From: Acinetobacter bereziniae | GTDB taxonomy: Bacteria > Pseudomonadota > Gammaproteobacteria > Pseudomonadales > Moraxellaceae | DNA length: 34,083 nt | Reading direction: 5' to 3' | Assembly: GCA_009912575.1 (NCBI GenBank) | Contig: WNDP01000035.1 | Span: 1 to 34,083 of the forward strand | Part shown: in pieces, positions 25,281 to 32,916 of the stretch | Position numbering within the stretch: position 1 is the stretch's first letter | Layout of the letters: each line of letters opens with the position of its first letter | Translations under genes and position numbers: made by a program | The notes under the pieces: model-generated | The model's database searches: none | Seen by the model: the letters and a program-made list of their open reading frames with translations, nothing else | Told to the model about the DNA's origin: nothing

Positions 25281-26660
25281 ATGCAACGAATAATTGATGA
25301 AGCTGTGAAAGATTTAATAGAGATTATTGATAATAAAAAATCCCCAAAAGATGTTGCATGGCAATTTATATTGGAAGAATTAGATGCGGCTAAAAGTTCT
25401 CCTGTAGAGTTTGTTCATCAACGTATTTCTACTTTCTATATAGAGCATCATGAATATAAAGATGCAATGAAAAGAAGTTGGAATGATGTTGATGGACAAA
25501 GTGGACCACAGCAGTATTTAGTTAATATATGCTTAACTTTATTAAGCCAAAAAATTAATAGTGAAGTTATCGCCTCATTACGCATTTCAATAGTTGAGTA
25601 TATTTTAGCTCACTATAAATTTGGTCGATATTTTACTAATGATCTAATTGATAAAAATTCAAGTAATATAGACTTATTTTTTCCAGAAATTAACGGGATA
25701 GGAAAAAATCCAAATTTCGTATTACTTTTAGATGATAAATATTGTGCTGTTCGAGAGGTTATAAACAAATGGGCTACTGGATTTATAGATAGAGATCATA
25801 AGTTTAAAAAAGAGTTCCAGAGTACATTTAACTCTTCATTTTGGGAGCTATATCTTTTTCAAGCCTTTAAGGATTTTGGAATGCAGATTGATTTTTCTAA
25901 ACAAAGCCCAGATTTTACGGTAAAAACGATTAAAGGACGTACTCTAAATATAGAGGCAGTCACTGCTAATAATGCAGATAATTCAGAACCAGAGTGGAGC
26001 AGTAATAGAGATTTAAAGGAACATTCTGATTTTCTAAATTTTTCATGTATTCGCATATTAAATTCATTGAATTCTAAGCATAAAAGATATCTTAACTATT
26101 ATTCTTCACTATCACATGTGGAAGGAAATCCGTACATTATTGCTTTAGCACCATTTGAACAACCAAATTTTTTTATACAAAATAATGAAGCTATAATTCG
26201 TGTACTATATGGGCAAGGAGCACGTTGTACTAAAAATCAGTTTGGGGAGTTAGAGTGTGAAATAGAATTTACTCCTAATATTTCTAAAGAAAATGGGGCA
26301 ATTCTTGAACTTGGGATTTTTACGAATAAAAAGTATAAAGAAATTAGTGCGGTTATATTTTCGACTACTGCCACTGTTTCTAAGGCAATTGTACAATCAA
26401 ATATGGAAGGAACAGTCAGAGTAAGTCGTTTTGATTCTAAAAAAGGGCTAATAACTGATTTAATTCCAAATGATATACATATTGAGACACATCTAGATGG
26501 TTTGCAAATTCATCATAATCCCTTTGCCGAAAATCCTTTAAATCCCGAAGACTTTTCTAAATATGAAGTTTCTCATTATTTTTATGATCTTGTTAAAAAA
26601 GAAATTGATAATAAGCAAAGAAATTATACTATAGTTTCACGAATATTTTTTAATGATTGA
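25281..26660 (+). CDS. Cargo protein with possible PD-(D/E)XK-like nuclease core
   Basis: This 459-aa protein has no signal peptide or membrane span. A helical N-terminal half (1-185) is followed by a segment that fits a restriction-endonuclease-like fold: E189 in FWELYLFQAF on a helix, then PD (210-211) in SPDFTVK, then E225 in LNIEAVTAN on the next strand. The usual lysine is replaced by valine, so catalysis is uncertain. The rest (250-459) is unassigned. It stands alone, with an AAAGGAG ribosome binding site and very AT-rich DNA, as the last gene before the right attachment site, the usual place for defence cargo. A role as a stand-alone anti-phage nuclease is a hypothesis. It could also be an inactive nuclease-fold protein. 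Confidence 0.6.
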   Translation: MQRIIDEAVKDLIEIIDNKKSPKDVAWQFILEELDAAKSSPVEFVHQRISTFYIEHHEYKDAMKRSWNDVDGQSGPQQYLVNICLTLLSQKINSEVIASLRISIVEYILAHYKFGRYFTNDLIDKNSSNIDLFFPEINGIGKNPNFVLLLDDKYCAVREVINKWATGFIDRDHKFKKEFQSTFNSSFWELYLFQAFKDFGMQIDFSKQSPDFTVKTIKGRTLNIEAVTANNADNSEPEWSSNRDLKEHSDFLNFSCIRILNSLNSKHKRYLNYYSSLSHVEGNPYIIALAPFEQPNFFIQNNEAIIRVLYGQGARCTKNQFGELECEIEFTPNISKENGAILELGIFTNKKYKEISAVIFSTTATVSKAIVQSNMEGTVRVSRFDSKKGLITDLIPNDIHIETHLDGLQIHHNPFAENPLNPEDFSKYEVSHYFYDLVKKEIDNKQRNYTIVSRIFFND

Positions 26661-27061
26661 TCCCAATTTAAGGACTTTAAGCAGCTATTAATAATAGATG
26701 TAGCTAGTATGATCCTCGTATAAACTATTTTCTAGCAAAACTCCCCACAACACCATTAGAAATCTCCTATTCAGATAGGCGAAAATGGTCAAACAAGAGA
26801 AAGTCCAAATTCCCCCAAGCCTTTTCGTTTTCCACACGCTTTACGCCTCGATGTTCTAGATCATAGAAGATTCATCTTCATCGTAGATCGAGTGGAAAGC
26901 CGAAGTGCTAGAAACCGTTTAGTTGGGGATGTATTCACATGTGGGATATAGACCAACGGACTATCGAACAGATGGACCACAAAATCGACCGAAAAATCCG
27001 ATGGTCTAAAAACAACAGGCAATAAAAAACCCCATAAATCAATGATCTACAAGGTTTAATA
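26661..27061. other. Island right end, related to the left chromosomal flank
   Basis: No gene is seen. From 26874 the sequence is a diverged copy of 13127-13302. This is the stretch downstream of the tRNA 3' end that the island brought with it. Positions 27027-27058 hold a wobble-rich version of the tRNA terminator. Confidence 0.6.
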
Positions 27062-27138
<77 letters not shown>

Positions 27139-27184
27139 TAATAACTTCCAAACAATTTAATATCAATCACTTGGAATGTATGCA

Positions 27185-27213
27185 ATACTATCTAAGATTT
27201 TAGAGAATATCAA
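27185..27213 (-). promoter_or_regulatory. Sigma-70 promoter of the tRNA
   Basis: On the minus strand TTGATA and TAGTAT are 17 bases apart, 46 bases before the tRNA 5' end. It lies in the gap between the prophage integrase and the tRNA, so the tRNA keeps its promoter. Confidence 0.65.
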
Positions 27214-27250
27214 GTATTTTCTTCAAGTAGACGCATAGTAGACTCAAGAA

Positions 27251-27290
27251 TATATTGTGATATATTGTTTTGTATTGCGACAGATAGCGA
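27251..27290 (+). repeat. Decamer-phased repeats before the prophage integrase
   Basis: TATATTGTGA, TATATTGTTT and TGTATTGCGA follow one another at an exact 10-bp period, just before the integrase start. One site per helical turn suits integrase arm sites or a regulator bound on one DNA face. Confidence 0.4.
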
Positions 27291-27298
27291 TTTTATAT

Positions 27299-28561
27299 AT
27301 GTCATCACAAAGAGTAAAGCTAACAAAGTCATTTATTGATCAATTAGAGCTGACTCCTGCTATATATAGAGACAGTGAGTTAATCGGCTTTGCTGTGCGT
27401 GTAAACAGTAGCTACAAGACATATATAGTCGAAAAAAAGGTACTGGGTAGAACAGTTCGGTCTACTCTGGGTCTACACGGAAATATTACTCTTGCCCAGG
27501 CGAGAGAAATGGCTCGTGAGAAACTTTTGCAAATGTCGCAAGGCATCAACCCAAATGAAGATAAGAAAAAGAAAATATCAGAAGAAAATGAAAGGTTGAG
27601 CATCGAAAAGCAAAAACCTACTGTCAAAATAGCTTTTGATAATTACTTAAATTTAAAATCTCTTAAACCTAGATCAATTCAAGACTATAAGACTGTTCGA
27701 GATAAATATCTAAAAGATTGGCATGACTTCAAGCTTGATGAAGTCTCAAGGAAAATGATTCAAGAAAAGCATGCAGAACTAAGCAAGAGCAGTAAGGCTC
27801 AGGCAAATATGGCTATGCGTGTATTCTCAGCAATTTATAATTTTTCTGTAGAACATTATCTTGATGAAAATGACCAGCCAATTTTAACGCCATACAACCC
27901 TACTAAAACCCTAAGCGCTAAAAAGGTTTGGAATAAAATCAAACGGCGTAAAACTTATATCAATGAAGATCAGCTACCCGACTGGATTAAAGCAATATTT
28001 GAATATCAGGATCGAGGTCAGTCATTAGAAACGAATCGGGATTTTCTTCTAACTTTAATACTCACGGGTTTTCGTAGAGAAGAGTGTGAATCCCTCCCTT
28101 GGTCCAGTATTGATTTGAAGTATGGAACAATTACGTCTATTGACCCAAAAAACGGAGAACCTCATACTTTACCAATGGGGGATTTTCTTTTTGAACTAAT
28201 GAAAAAACGTAAACGAAATATTCAAAGTGAATGGGTGTTCCCTTCTGCAAAATCTGAATCTGGCCACATCGTAAACATATCTAAAGTCAGAACAAAAATT
28301 AATGATATGTGCTCAGTAAAATTCACATTTCATGACTTGCGAAGAACATTCGGATCAATTGCTGAAGGTTTGGATTATGGGCACTACACAATTAAAAGAC
28401 TGCTAAATCATAAGAAAGATGATGACTCTAACGATGTAACATCTGGCTATATTCAAGTCAGCGACAAGCGCATACGTGAAGCTATGAATGAGATTGAAGA
28501 TATTGTACTCGGTGAGTATAAGAAAAAGTTTATTGAGATTTTTTCAAATACCAAGATTTAA
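27299..28561 (+). CDS. Prophage tyrosine integrase
   Basis: This 420-aa protein is a complete P4/DUF4102-type integrase. The arm-binding region (about 1-85) includes LGRTVRSTLGLHGNITLAQA, the core-binding domain spans about 100-205 and the catalytic domain about 215-400. The residues R in LTGFRREECESLPW, K in DPKNGEP, HDLRRTF, H in LLNHKKD and the nucleophile in SGYIQVSD are all present. It faces away from the tRNA, 160 bases from its 5' end. It is not closely related to the island integrase at 18841-20037. The ATG at 27299 (MSSQRVKLT) gives a normal N-terminus; the frame is open to a GTG at 27257. No strong ribosome binding site is visible. Confidence 0.9.
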   Translation: MSSQRVKLTKSFIDQLELTPAIYRDSELIGFAVRVNSSYKTYIVEKKVLGRTVRSTLGLHGNITLAQAREMAREKLLQMSQGINPNEDKKKKISEENERLSIEKQKPTVKIAFDNYLNLKSLKPRSIQDYKTVRDKYLKDWHDFKLDEVSRKMIQEKHAELSKSSKAQANMAMRVFSAIYNFSVEHYLDENDQPILTPYNPTKTLSAKKVWNKIKRRKTYINEDQLPDWIKAIFEYQDRGQSLETNRDFLLTLILTGFRREECESLPWSSIDLKYGTITSIDPKNGEPHTLPMGDFLFELMKKRKRNIQSEWVFPSAKSESGHIVNISKVRTKINDMCSVKFTFHDLRRTFGSIAEGLDYGHYTIKRLLNHKKDDDSNDVTSGYIQVSDKRIREAMNEIEDIVLGEYKKKFIEIFSNTKI

Positions 28562-28563
28562 AA

Positions 28564-28590
28564 AAGGGCCTGTATAATTGGCAGACCCTT
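28564..28590 (+). terminator. Hairpin after the prophage integrase
   Basis: AAGGG/CCCTT with an inner CTG/CAG pair forms an interrupted stem 3 bases after the integrase stop, followed by TATTACACTTTT. It is a moderate terminator. Confidence 0.5.
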
Positions 28591-28677
28591 ATTACACTTT
28601 TAGTGTAGTTATTTGCTGATGCACAATCTGCGTATCAGGTGTTGTGATTTTCACATTACCTCATTGAGTCACCCTAT

Positions 28678-29250
28678 CTAAGCAATATAGGGATACCAGA
28701 ATTTAGCAAAGGCACTATCATCACCTGCTACAGGTGGAGATAAATCAATATCTTTTGTCTCTACATCAAAACACAAGAATAATGCTATCGTTTTTAATTG
28801 ATTACGATTAAGAACATTTGACAACTCATTAATATAATAAGTTTCTAAGTCTAAAATATCATACCATCTTGAAATACTTGAAGATGGATTGGAATCAATA
28901 TTATTTGAAATCATCACATTCATAAACCCAGAGAGGTAATATACTAAATTATTGGTATTTAAATTAATAATACCTCCAAAACTGAAAGCATTGTAATACC
29001 ACAAAGGTATTTCTGACCAATTTTCAAATGGCTCAACATATTGATTTTCTGAAATATTACTCGTTATAAAATGAGCAACATCCTCATTGTAATATTTACT
29101 TAATTCTTCATAGAGATCATTTTTTGAGTAATCAGAAAAACTTTTTGCAAACGTATCATAGAAATCTGACTCGGCTAAAGTGAAACTTTTAGATAAGTGA
29201 AATTCTGAAAAATTTTCAAATATACTTGCTTTAATATCAAATGAATTCAT
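28678..29250 (-). CDS. Acidic protein, possible immunity partner
   Basis: This 190-aa soluble, acidic protein is rich in N, S, D, F and Y, with helical segments and no signal peptide. It starts at an ATG only 12 bases after the stop of the lipoprotein gene at 29263-30405, with GAGA as ribosome binding site inside that gap, so the two are co-transcribed and probably translated together. Size, acidity, cytoplasmic location and position right after a secreted protein with a cysteine-rich C-terminus are what is expected of an immunity protein. No family is recognised, so this role is inference. It could equally be an unrelated prophage cargo gene. Confidence 0.6.
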   Translation of the reverse strand: MNSFDIKASIFENFSEFHLSKSFTLAESDFYDTFAKSFSDYSKNDLYEELSKYYNEDVAHFITSNISENQYVEPFENWSEIPLWYYNAFSFGGIINLNTNNLVYYLSGFMNVMISNNIDSNPSSSISRWYDILDLETYYINELSNVLNRNQLKTIALFLCFDVETKDIDLSPPVAGDDSAFAKFWYPYIA

Positions 29251-29262
29251 CAAATTTCTCTA

Positions 29263-30405
29263 CTATTTTATTGCTTGAGCTGCACCAGCGCGACAAGTTT
29301 CAGCGATTCCCCTATTGGTTTGTGCTTCTTGGACATGATTTGCATGTGGTGGAAGCCAGCACATATTTTCTATTTCTCTTGCTTCAGCCAAAGCATCCCA
29401 TGCAGTAGATCTAACCAAGAACTCATCCTTATCATAGTTTTTAAAAACTTTATTTCTTCCGCCAGTCAAACAACTACCTAATGCTTGTGCTCTAACCTTA
29501 GCAATATTTTTATTACTTTCAATAGGCTGCTTATCTTCTTTTGGGCATATCCAACATTGCCCATATATATTACGAGGCTCCCCGTTAGGACATTTATTGG
29601 AATTTCTCTCTAATTCATCCTCAATTTCTTTTGCTTTTGTAGCATCATTCTCCGCTTCACTAACTATTGCCTGAGCTGCGGCTAAAGTTACAGCTTGAGC
29701 ATCCGTATTTCCTAATTCAGCATTGTTGATGATTTCTTGGGAGACTGTATCGAGTGGGAGGTTTTTTTCTTCTAAATTTACACTTCCATTAATATATCCA
29801 GCTATAACATAATATTCACCACGATTAGTATTAAAGTAGCAAGTAGTTTGTATTGGAGAATCATAAACACATTTAGTTAAGGTTGCATATGTATATACAT
29901 TACTATAAATTTCAAGTAGCTCAGTGAGGTATGTTTCACATGCTTGCCTACTTGTTAATCCTATACCACCATTACACCACCAATTCCCCCCCATAAGTTT
30001 TGTTTCTTTATACTTGACTTGATTATTCGCTGGATCCATCACCCAATCAATACCATCTAATAGCTCATTAACCGCAAATGTTAGAGCCGCCCCACCAAGA
30101 CCAGCTCGAAGTATTTTTGAAACTTGCGAAACATTTGGAGTAATCAGTGCTTTTGATTCAGTAGCAACTCCACCTATAGTTCTGGATGCATTAACGACAG
30201 TTGAGGCGCCTTCAGATGTATAACCATTAACTACCCATTGACCAAAAGATGCTACTGGAGCACTCATTGTATTTGCAGTTGCAGCTTTATAATAATTAAA
30301 AGATGCTGGTGAACTTTGTAATGACGATTGAGATGTTTCGTTTTGGTCTGGTTCACCACAACCAGTCAAACCCAAAAGAACTGCTAAAAATAATAATTTT
30401 TTCAT
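29263..30405 (-). CDS. Lipoprotein with cysteine-rich C-terminus, possible toxin
   Basis: This 380-aa protein has a lipoprotein signal peptide (MKKLLFLAVLLGLTGC, lipobox LTGC). A central region (about 80-130) has a hydrophobic glycine-rich stretch ILRAGLGGAALTFAVNELL and then DWVMDPANNQVKYKE. A cysteine-bearing middle (about 145-195) follows, then an A/E-rich helix, and a C-terminal domain (about 270-380) with CPNG, CWICPK and conserved-looking H/C/W residues (MCWLPPHANHVQEA, GIAETCRAGA). The layout, a variable C-terminal domain behind a shared secretion part and followed at once by a small acidic gene, recalls polymorphic toxins. The central part also recalls adsorption proteins of filamentous phages. 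Neither is proven. It lies in the prophage accessory zone near the integrase. Confidence 0.6.
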   Translation of the reverse strand: MKKLLFLAVLLGLTGCGEPDQNETSQSSLQSSPASFNYYKAATANTMSAPVASFGQWVVNGYTSEGASTVVNASRTIGGVATESKALITPNVSQVSKILRAGLGGAALTFAVNELLDGIDWVMDPANNQVKYKETKLMGGNWWCNGGIGLTSRQACETYLTELLEIYSNVYTYATLTKCVYDSPIQTTCYFNTNRGEYYVIAGYINGSVNLEEKNLPLDTVSQEIINNAELGNTDAQAVTLAAAQAIVSEAENDATKAKEIEDELERNSNKCPNGEPRNIYGQCWICPKEDKQPIESNKNIAKVRAQALGSCLTGGRNKVFKNYDKDEFLVRSTAWDALAEAREIENMCWLPPHANHVQEAQTNRGIAETCRAGAAQAIK

Positions 30406-30423
30406 TTATTTCCCCTTATTTTC

Positions 30424-30459
30424 AGATAGTTTATTTGACTTATTATTGAAAAACTATCT
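30424..30459 (-). promoter_or_regulatory. Inverted repeat before the lipoprotein gene
   Basis: AGATAGTTT and AAACTATCT (9 bp) flank 18 bases, just before the AAGGGG ribosome binding site of the lipoprotein gene. It may be an operator or a weak hairpin isolating this gene from the one upstream. Confidence 0.35.
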
Positions 30460-30535
30460 AAAGGTTAAAAATTTTACTAATAGTGATTGTTGAAAATATG
30501 GAATATAAATGGCAAGGTCGCAACTAAGAGCCTAT

Positions 30536-30847
30536 TTAAGACACCCCATCTGGTGACTCAACACACGACCTTTTCCAATCCTCAACAAACTCATCTATAG
30601 CTTTTTGTTTGCCTAGATCGGTTGCATAAACTGGTACCGCTTCAGCATCAACTATCATAATTTGCAGTAAGTTATTTTGAAGTTCGCTTAACTGCTCTTT
30701 TAGATCGATTGAACTTTTTAGATCAATCCCGCCCTGTCTAAGTTGCATAATCATGTCAGCGGTTTCTTCAATGATTTTGCATTCATCAACTTGAATTGCA
30801 TAAGTTGGAGTGCTTATCAACATTACAAGCAATATTAGGATTCTCAT
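30536..30847 (-). CDS. Small secreted protein of the prophage
   Basis: This 103-aa protein has a signal peptide (MRILILLVMLISTPTYA, then IQVDE) and a helical mature part (about 85 residues) with two cysteines (DECKIIEE and KRSCVESP). The helical periplasmic form recalls small phage-encoded accessory proteins such as exclusion or Rz-like factors, but no family is recognised. It lies in the accessory zone between lysis genes and integrase, where phages carry genes expressed from the prophage. Confidence 0.6.
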   Translation of the reverse strand: MRILILLVMLISTPTYAIQVDECKIIEETADMIMQLRQGGIDLKSSIDLKEQLSELQNNLLQIMIVDAEAVPVYATDLGKQKAIDEFVEDWKRSCVESPDGVS

Positions 30848-30920
30848 TTTTCAAAAAAACCACAAATGTTTAGATTTTATACAATATAATATTACTAAAA
30901 ATTTAAAAAGAAGAAAGTAA

Positions 30921-31016
30921 ATGATGAAACTATTTCATTACTTGCATATCATCATCGGGATTATTCTCATAAGCCTGATTTTGTTATTTTTATTCGATCC
31001 TATAAATATTTGTTAA
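30921..31016 (+). CDS. Possible 31-aa membrane protein
   Basis: MMKLFHYLHIIIGIILIS and a further hydrophobic run ending DPINIC form one transmembrane helix. A purine-rich AAGAAAG lies before the ATG and a hairpin starts 3 bases after the stop. It is the only plus-strand candidate in a minus-strand stretch. The hydrophobic pattern and terminator make it plausible, but it is short. Confidence 0.35.
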   Translation: MMKLFHYLHIIIGIILISLILLFLFDPINIC

Positions 31017-31018
31017 AT

Positions 31019-31042
31019 AAAAGCCCTCAGATGAGAGCTTTT
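31019..31042. terminator. Hairpin after the DUF4882-like gene
   Basis: AAAAGC/GCTTTT plus CTCA/TGAG form a stem, better on the minus strand (a G-U pair replaces the C-A mismatch) and followed there by TTTTATTT. It can end the secreted-protein gene to the right and possibly the 31-aa frame to the left. Confidence 0.6.
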
Positions 31043-31069
31043 GAATCAATAAAGTTTTTCAGTAAAAAT

Positions 31070-31834
31070 TTAAATAGTATTACCACAGATGTCTTTGGTG
31101 CCAGTTGGGTAGGTTTGGGTCATTTTTGTGGCGTCTGTGACTAGTTCAGCAGAAAATTCTTTATTGATATCTGTATTTGTCATGCCATAAGAACTTGATG
31201 AAATTGTGAAATACATATTTTTCAATTTAGATGGATACGAATAAATGTAACCTTTATTCTCTTTATTAAATGTAATACCTACCTGTCTAGTGTTTTGGTT
31301 TAAATAAACACCTATATTTTGATAACCATCCAGAGTGTTTTGAGGTTGTAATTGAAAAGATGAACCTTGCAAATCGTCTATGTGTCTAATAGTTACAAAG
31401 AGACTTTTTCTTGAACCACTTGCTTGATAAGTAATCACAACAAAAATGTTCTTTCCATTTTCCATTTCTCCTCCTGCAACAATAGGAAAAACATTAAACA
31501 AACTTCCCTCTTCAATAATAGTTGGTAGTTTTAACTTGAACTCAAAAGCCTGTATAGCATTACTCGAGATTACTTTGTCTCCATTTACATATAGTAAAGC
31601 ATTACTAGGGTCACTTGAATTTACCACTTGATTAAATAAATTTTTACTTAAAGCCATAAAGACCTTATCTTGAAGTGTAGTGGTATATGATACTTTTGCG
31701 TTTGAAATTATAGGGAAAACATCTACATTAAATCTCTGTAAGTCTTGCTGTGTCGCATCAAAATTATAAGTACAAGCACTCCACCCACTCGCACTCATTA
31801 ACCCTGTCAGCAAAGCTATTGTTAACTTTTTCAT
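31070..31834 (-). CDS. Secreted protein, DUF4882-like
   Basis: This 254-aa protein has a signal peptide (MKKLTIALLTGLMSASGWSA, then CTYNFDATQ). The mature start CTYNFDATQQDL and the beta-rich body with VTIRHIDD and GIYLNQNTRQVGI-type strands (GVYLNQNTRQVGITF here) resemble DUF4882, an uncharacterised family that I recall mainly from Acinetobacter genomes and prophages. The mature first residue is a cysteine and another lies near the end (DICGNTI), so a disulfide may close the domain. It is separated from the lysis cassette by about 70 bases, has an AAGGA ribosome binding site and its own terminator, and so looks like an independent accessory gene. Family assignment is from memory. Confidence 0.65.
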   Translation of the reverse strand: MKKLTIALLTGLMSASGWSACTYNFDATQQDLQRFNVDVFPIISNAKVSYTTTLQDKVFMALSKNLFNQVVNSSDPSNALLYVNGDKVISSNAIQAFEFKLKLPTIIEEGSLFNVFPIVAGGEMENGKNIFVVITYQASGSRKSLFVTIRHIDDLQGSSFQLQPQNTLDGYQNIGVYLNQNTRQVGITFNKENKGYIYSYPSKLKNMYFTISSSSYGMTNTDINKEFSAELVTDATKMTQTYPTGTKDICGNTI

Positions 31835-31906
31835 CTCGATATCCTTATCATTGTGAAGTTAAAATATAGAATAAAATTTGTACAGTGGTGTGGAAATCCG
31901 ATGAAA

Positions 31907-32407
31907 TTAATTAGATGGCCATGCTTCACTCAATCTTTCTGCATCAGCTGCGTGTCCATCAGCTTTTTCTGCCACTGTTCGATATTCAGTGATGCAGTTT
32001 TCGAGTATGTCACTGTTGGTATCGATGTATTCAATGATGGTTTCTTTGGTAGCACTGGACAAGCGACTGCTTGCAATTTTGAGCTGCTTTGACAAGCTGT
32101 CAGCACTGGCACTAGCAATGCGACTATCAGACTTAATTTGTTTAATTTTGGCATTATAGTTTTGCTCCGCTTTTAACTGTTGTTCAGACCATTGTTTTTC
32201 TTTGAGTGCTGCCGAGGCTTTGGCTTTTTCTGCGAGTGCTTTAGCTTCAGCAACTTCTGTTTTGTATTTGGCATCCAGCAATATGTATTCGCTTTTAAAG
32301 TGATTTACACGCCATGATTGAACACCTGCAGTTGTTATGGCCAACAATAAAAAAACCGCCATTGCGATAATGACGGTTTCATAGAATTTCGCTAAAAATG
32401 CTTGCAT
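31907..32407 (-). CDS. Rz-like inner-membrane spanin
   Basis: This 166-aa protein has one N-terminal transmembrane helix (about 10-30, TVIIAMAVFLLLAITTA), then a long charged coiled coil (about 45-130), and ends LSEAWPSN. This is the plan of phage Rz, the i-spanin that with Rz1 fuses inner and outer membranes in the last step of lysis. The ATG at 32407 overlaps the endolysin stop codon as TAATG, so translation is coupled. The gene for the partner Rz1 lies inside it in another frame. A terminator-like hairpin lies within its first codons. Confidence 0.85.
   Translation of the reverse strand: MQAFLAKFYETVIIAMAVFLLLAITTAGVQSWRVNHFKSEYILLDAKYKTEVAEAKALAEKAKASAALKEKQWSEQQLKAEQNYNAKIKQIKSDSRIASASADSLSKQLKIASSRLSSATKETIIEYIDTNSDILENCITEYRTVAEKADGHAADAERLSEAWPSN
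31930..32154 (-). CDS. Rz1-like outer-membrane lipoprotein spanin (nested in Rz)
   Basis: This 74-aa protein has a lipoprotein signal (LSLIVALLVPVLTAC, lipobox LTAC at about residue 21). A short proline-containing mature part (CPVLPKKPSLNTSIP) follows. It is encoded wholly within the Rz gene in a different frame, the classic embedded Rz1 arrangement, with GGAG upstream of its ATG. It should be lipid-anchored in the outer membrane and pair with Rz. Confidence 0.82.
   Translation of the reverse strand: MPKLNKLSLIVALLVPVLTACQSSSKLQAVACPVLPKKPSLNTSIPTVTYSKTASLNIEQWQKKLMDTQLMQKD
32353..32379 (-). terminator. Terminator-like hairpin inside the Rz gene
   Basis: On the minus strand AAACCGTCATT pairs with AATGGCGGTTT (11 bp with one G-U, 5-nt loop) and is followed by more T and TATTG. 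It lies in codons about 10-18 of Rz, so it could reduce transcription into Rz/Rz1. It may also be chance in a segment coding for hydrophobic residues. Confidence 0.45.
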
Positions 32408-32916
32408 TATTGCACCCCCATACACTTGTTATATCGATCTAATTGCCGTGTCCAAACACCATAGCAACCATTAGATCGAACCGAACAATCACGCTTTGCT
32501 ACATATTTGTATTTCAGCAATGAAGCACATGCTTGTTTGTATTGCCCTGCTTTGAGGTTACGAAGCATTGATGAATTGCTAAAGGCTCTCATCCCGTATT
32601 GATATGAAAAATCGAGGTATAAGTCGTACTCGGTCTGAGATAATTTCACACCTTTCAATAAGTTTTTATACGTTACTTCAAGCTTTGAAACATCATTTCT
32701 AAGCCAATTATCTGCTGTATCACGTGAAATAGGAGGGTCTGACATTTTCACCGGTATGCCATTGGGCTTGACTGTTGAGCCATGCCCTTGTGTAGGTACA
32801 TCGCCTTTGACTGGAATTACAGGTTTAGCTGTATAACCCTCATCCTTTTTTACAGCCACAAAAAAAGCAGCCGAAGCTGCCAGCAATACTACTGATATTT
32901 TAGTCTTGTTTGACAT
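32407..32916 (-). CDS. Phage endolysin, GH24 lysozyme with SAR-type N-terminus
   Basis: This 169-aa protein has a weakly hydrophobic N-terminal segment rich in A and S (ISVVLLAASAAFFVAV), typical of a signal-anchor-release domain. The lysozyme core follows at once: catalytic E in KKDEGYTAKP, then D and T in GDVPTQGHGST, giving the E-D-T arrangement of the phage T4/P21 lysozyme family. It would cleave peptidoglycan after release from the inner membrane. C-terminal cysteines (KRDCSVRSNGCYG, YNKCMG) may regulate or stabilise it. It overlaps the holin gene end by 17 bases and has GAGG as ribosome binding site within that gene. Confidence 0.88.
   Translation of the reverse strand: MSNKTKISVVLLAASAAFFVAVKKDEGYTAKPVIPVKGDVPTQGHGSTVKPNGIPVKMSDPPISRDTADNWLRNDVSKLEVTYKNLLKGVKLSQTEYDLYLDFSYQYGMRAFSNSSMLRNLKAGQYKQACASLLKYKYVAKRDCSVRSNGCYGVWTRQLDRYNKCMGVQ

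Noticed and set aside
28566-28574. GGGCCTGTA after the prophage integrase equals the first 9 bases of the tRNA
   Set aside because: Nine bases are too few to claim an attachment site, and they form part of the terminator stem there.
31853-32092. Open frame of 79 codons on the plus strand across the Rz gene
   Set aside because: It is antisense to the Rz/Rz1 pair, which explains the long open frames in this stretch.
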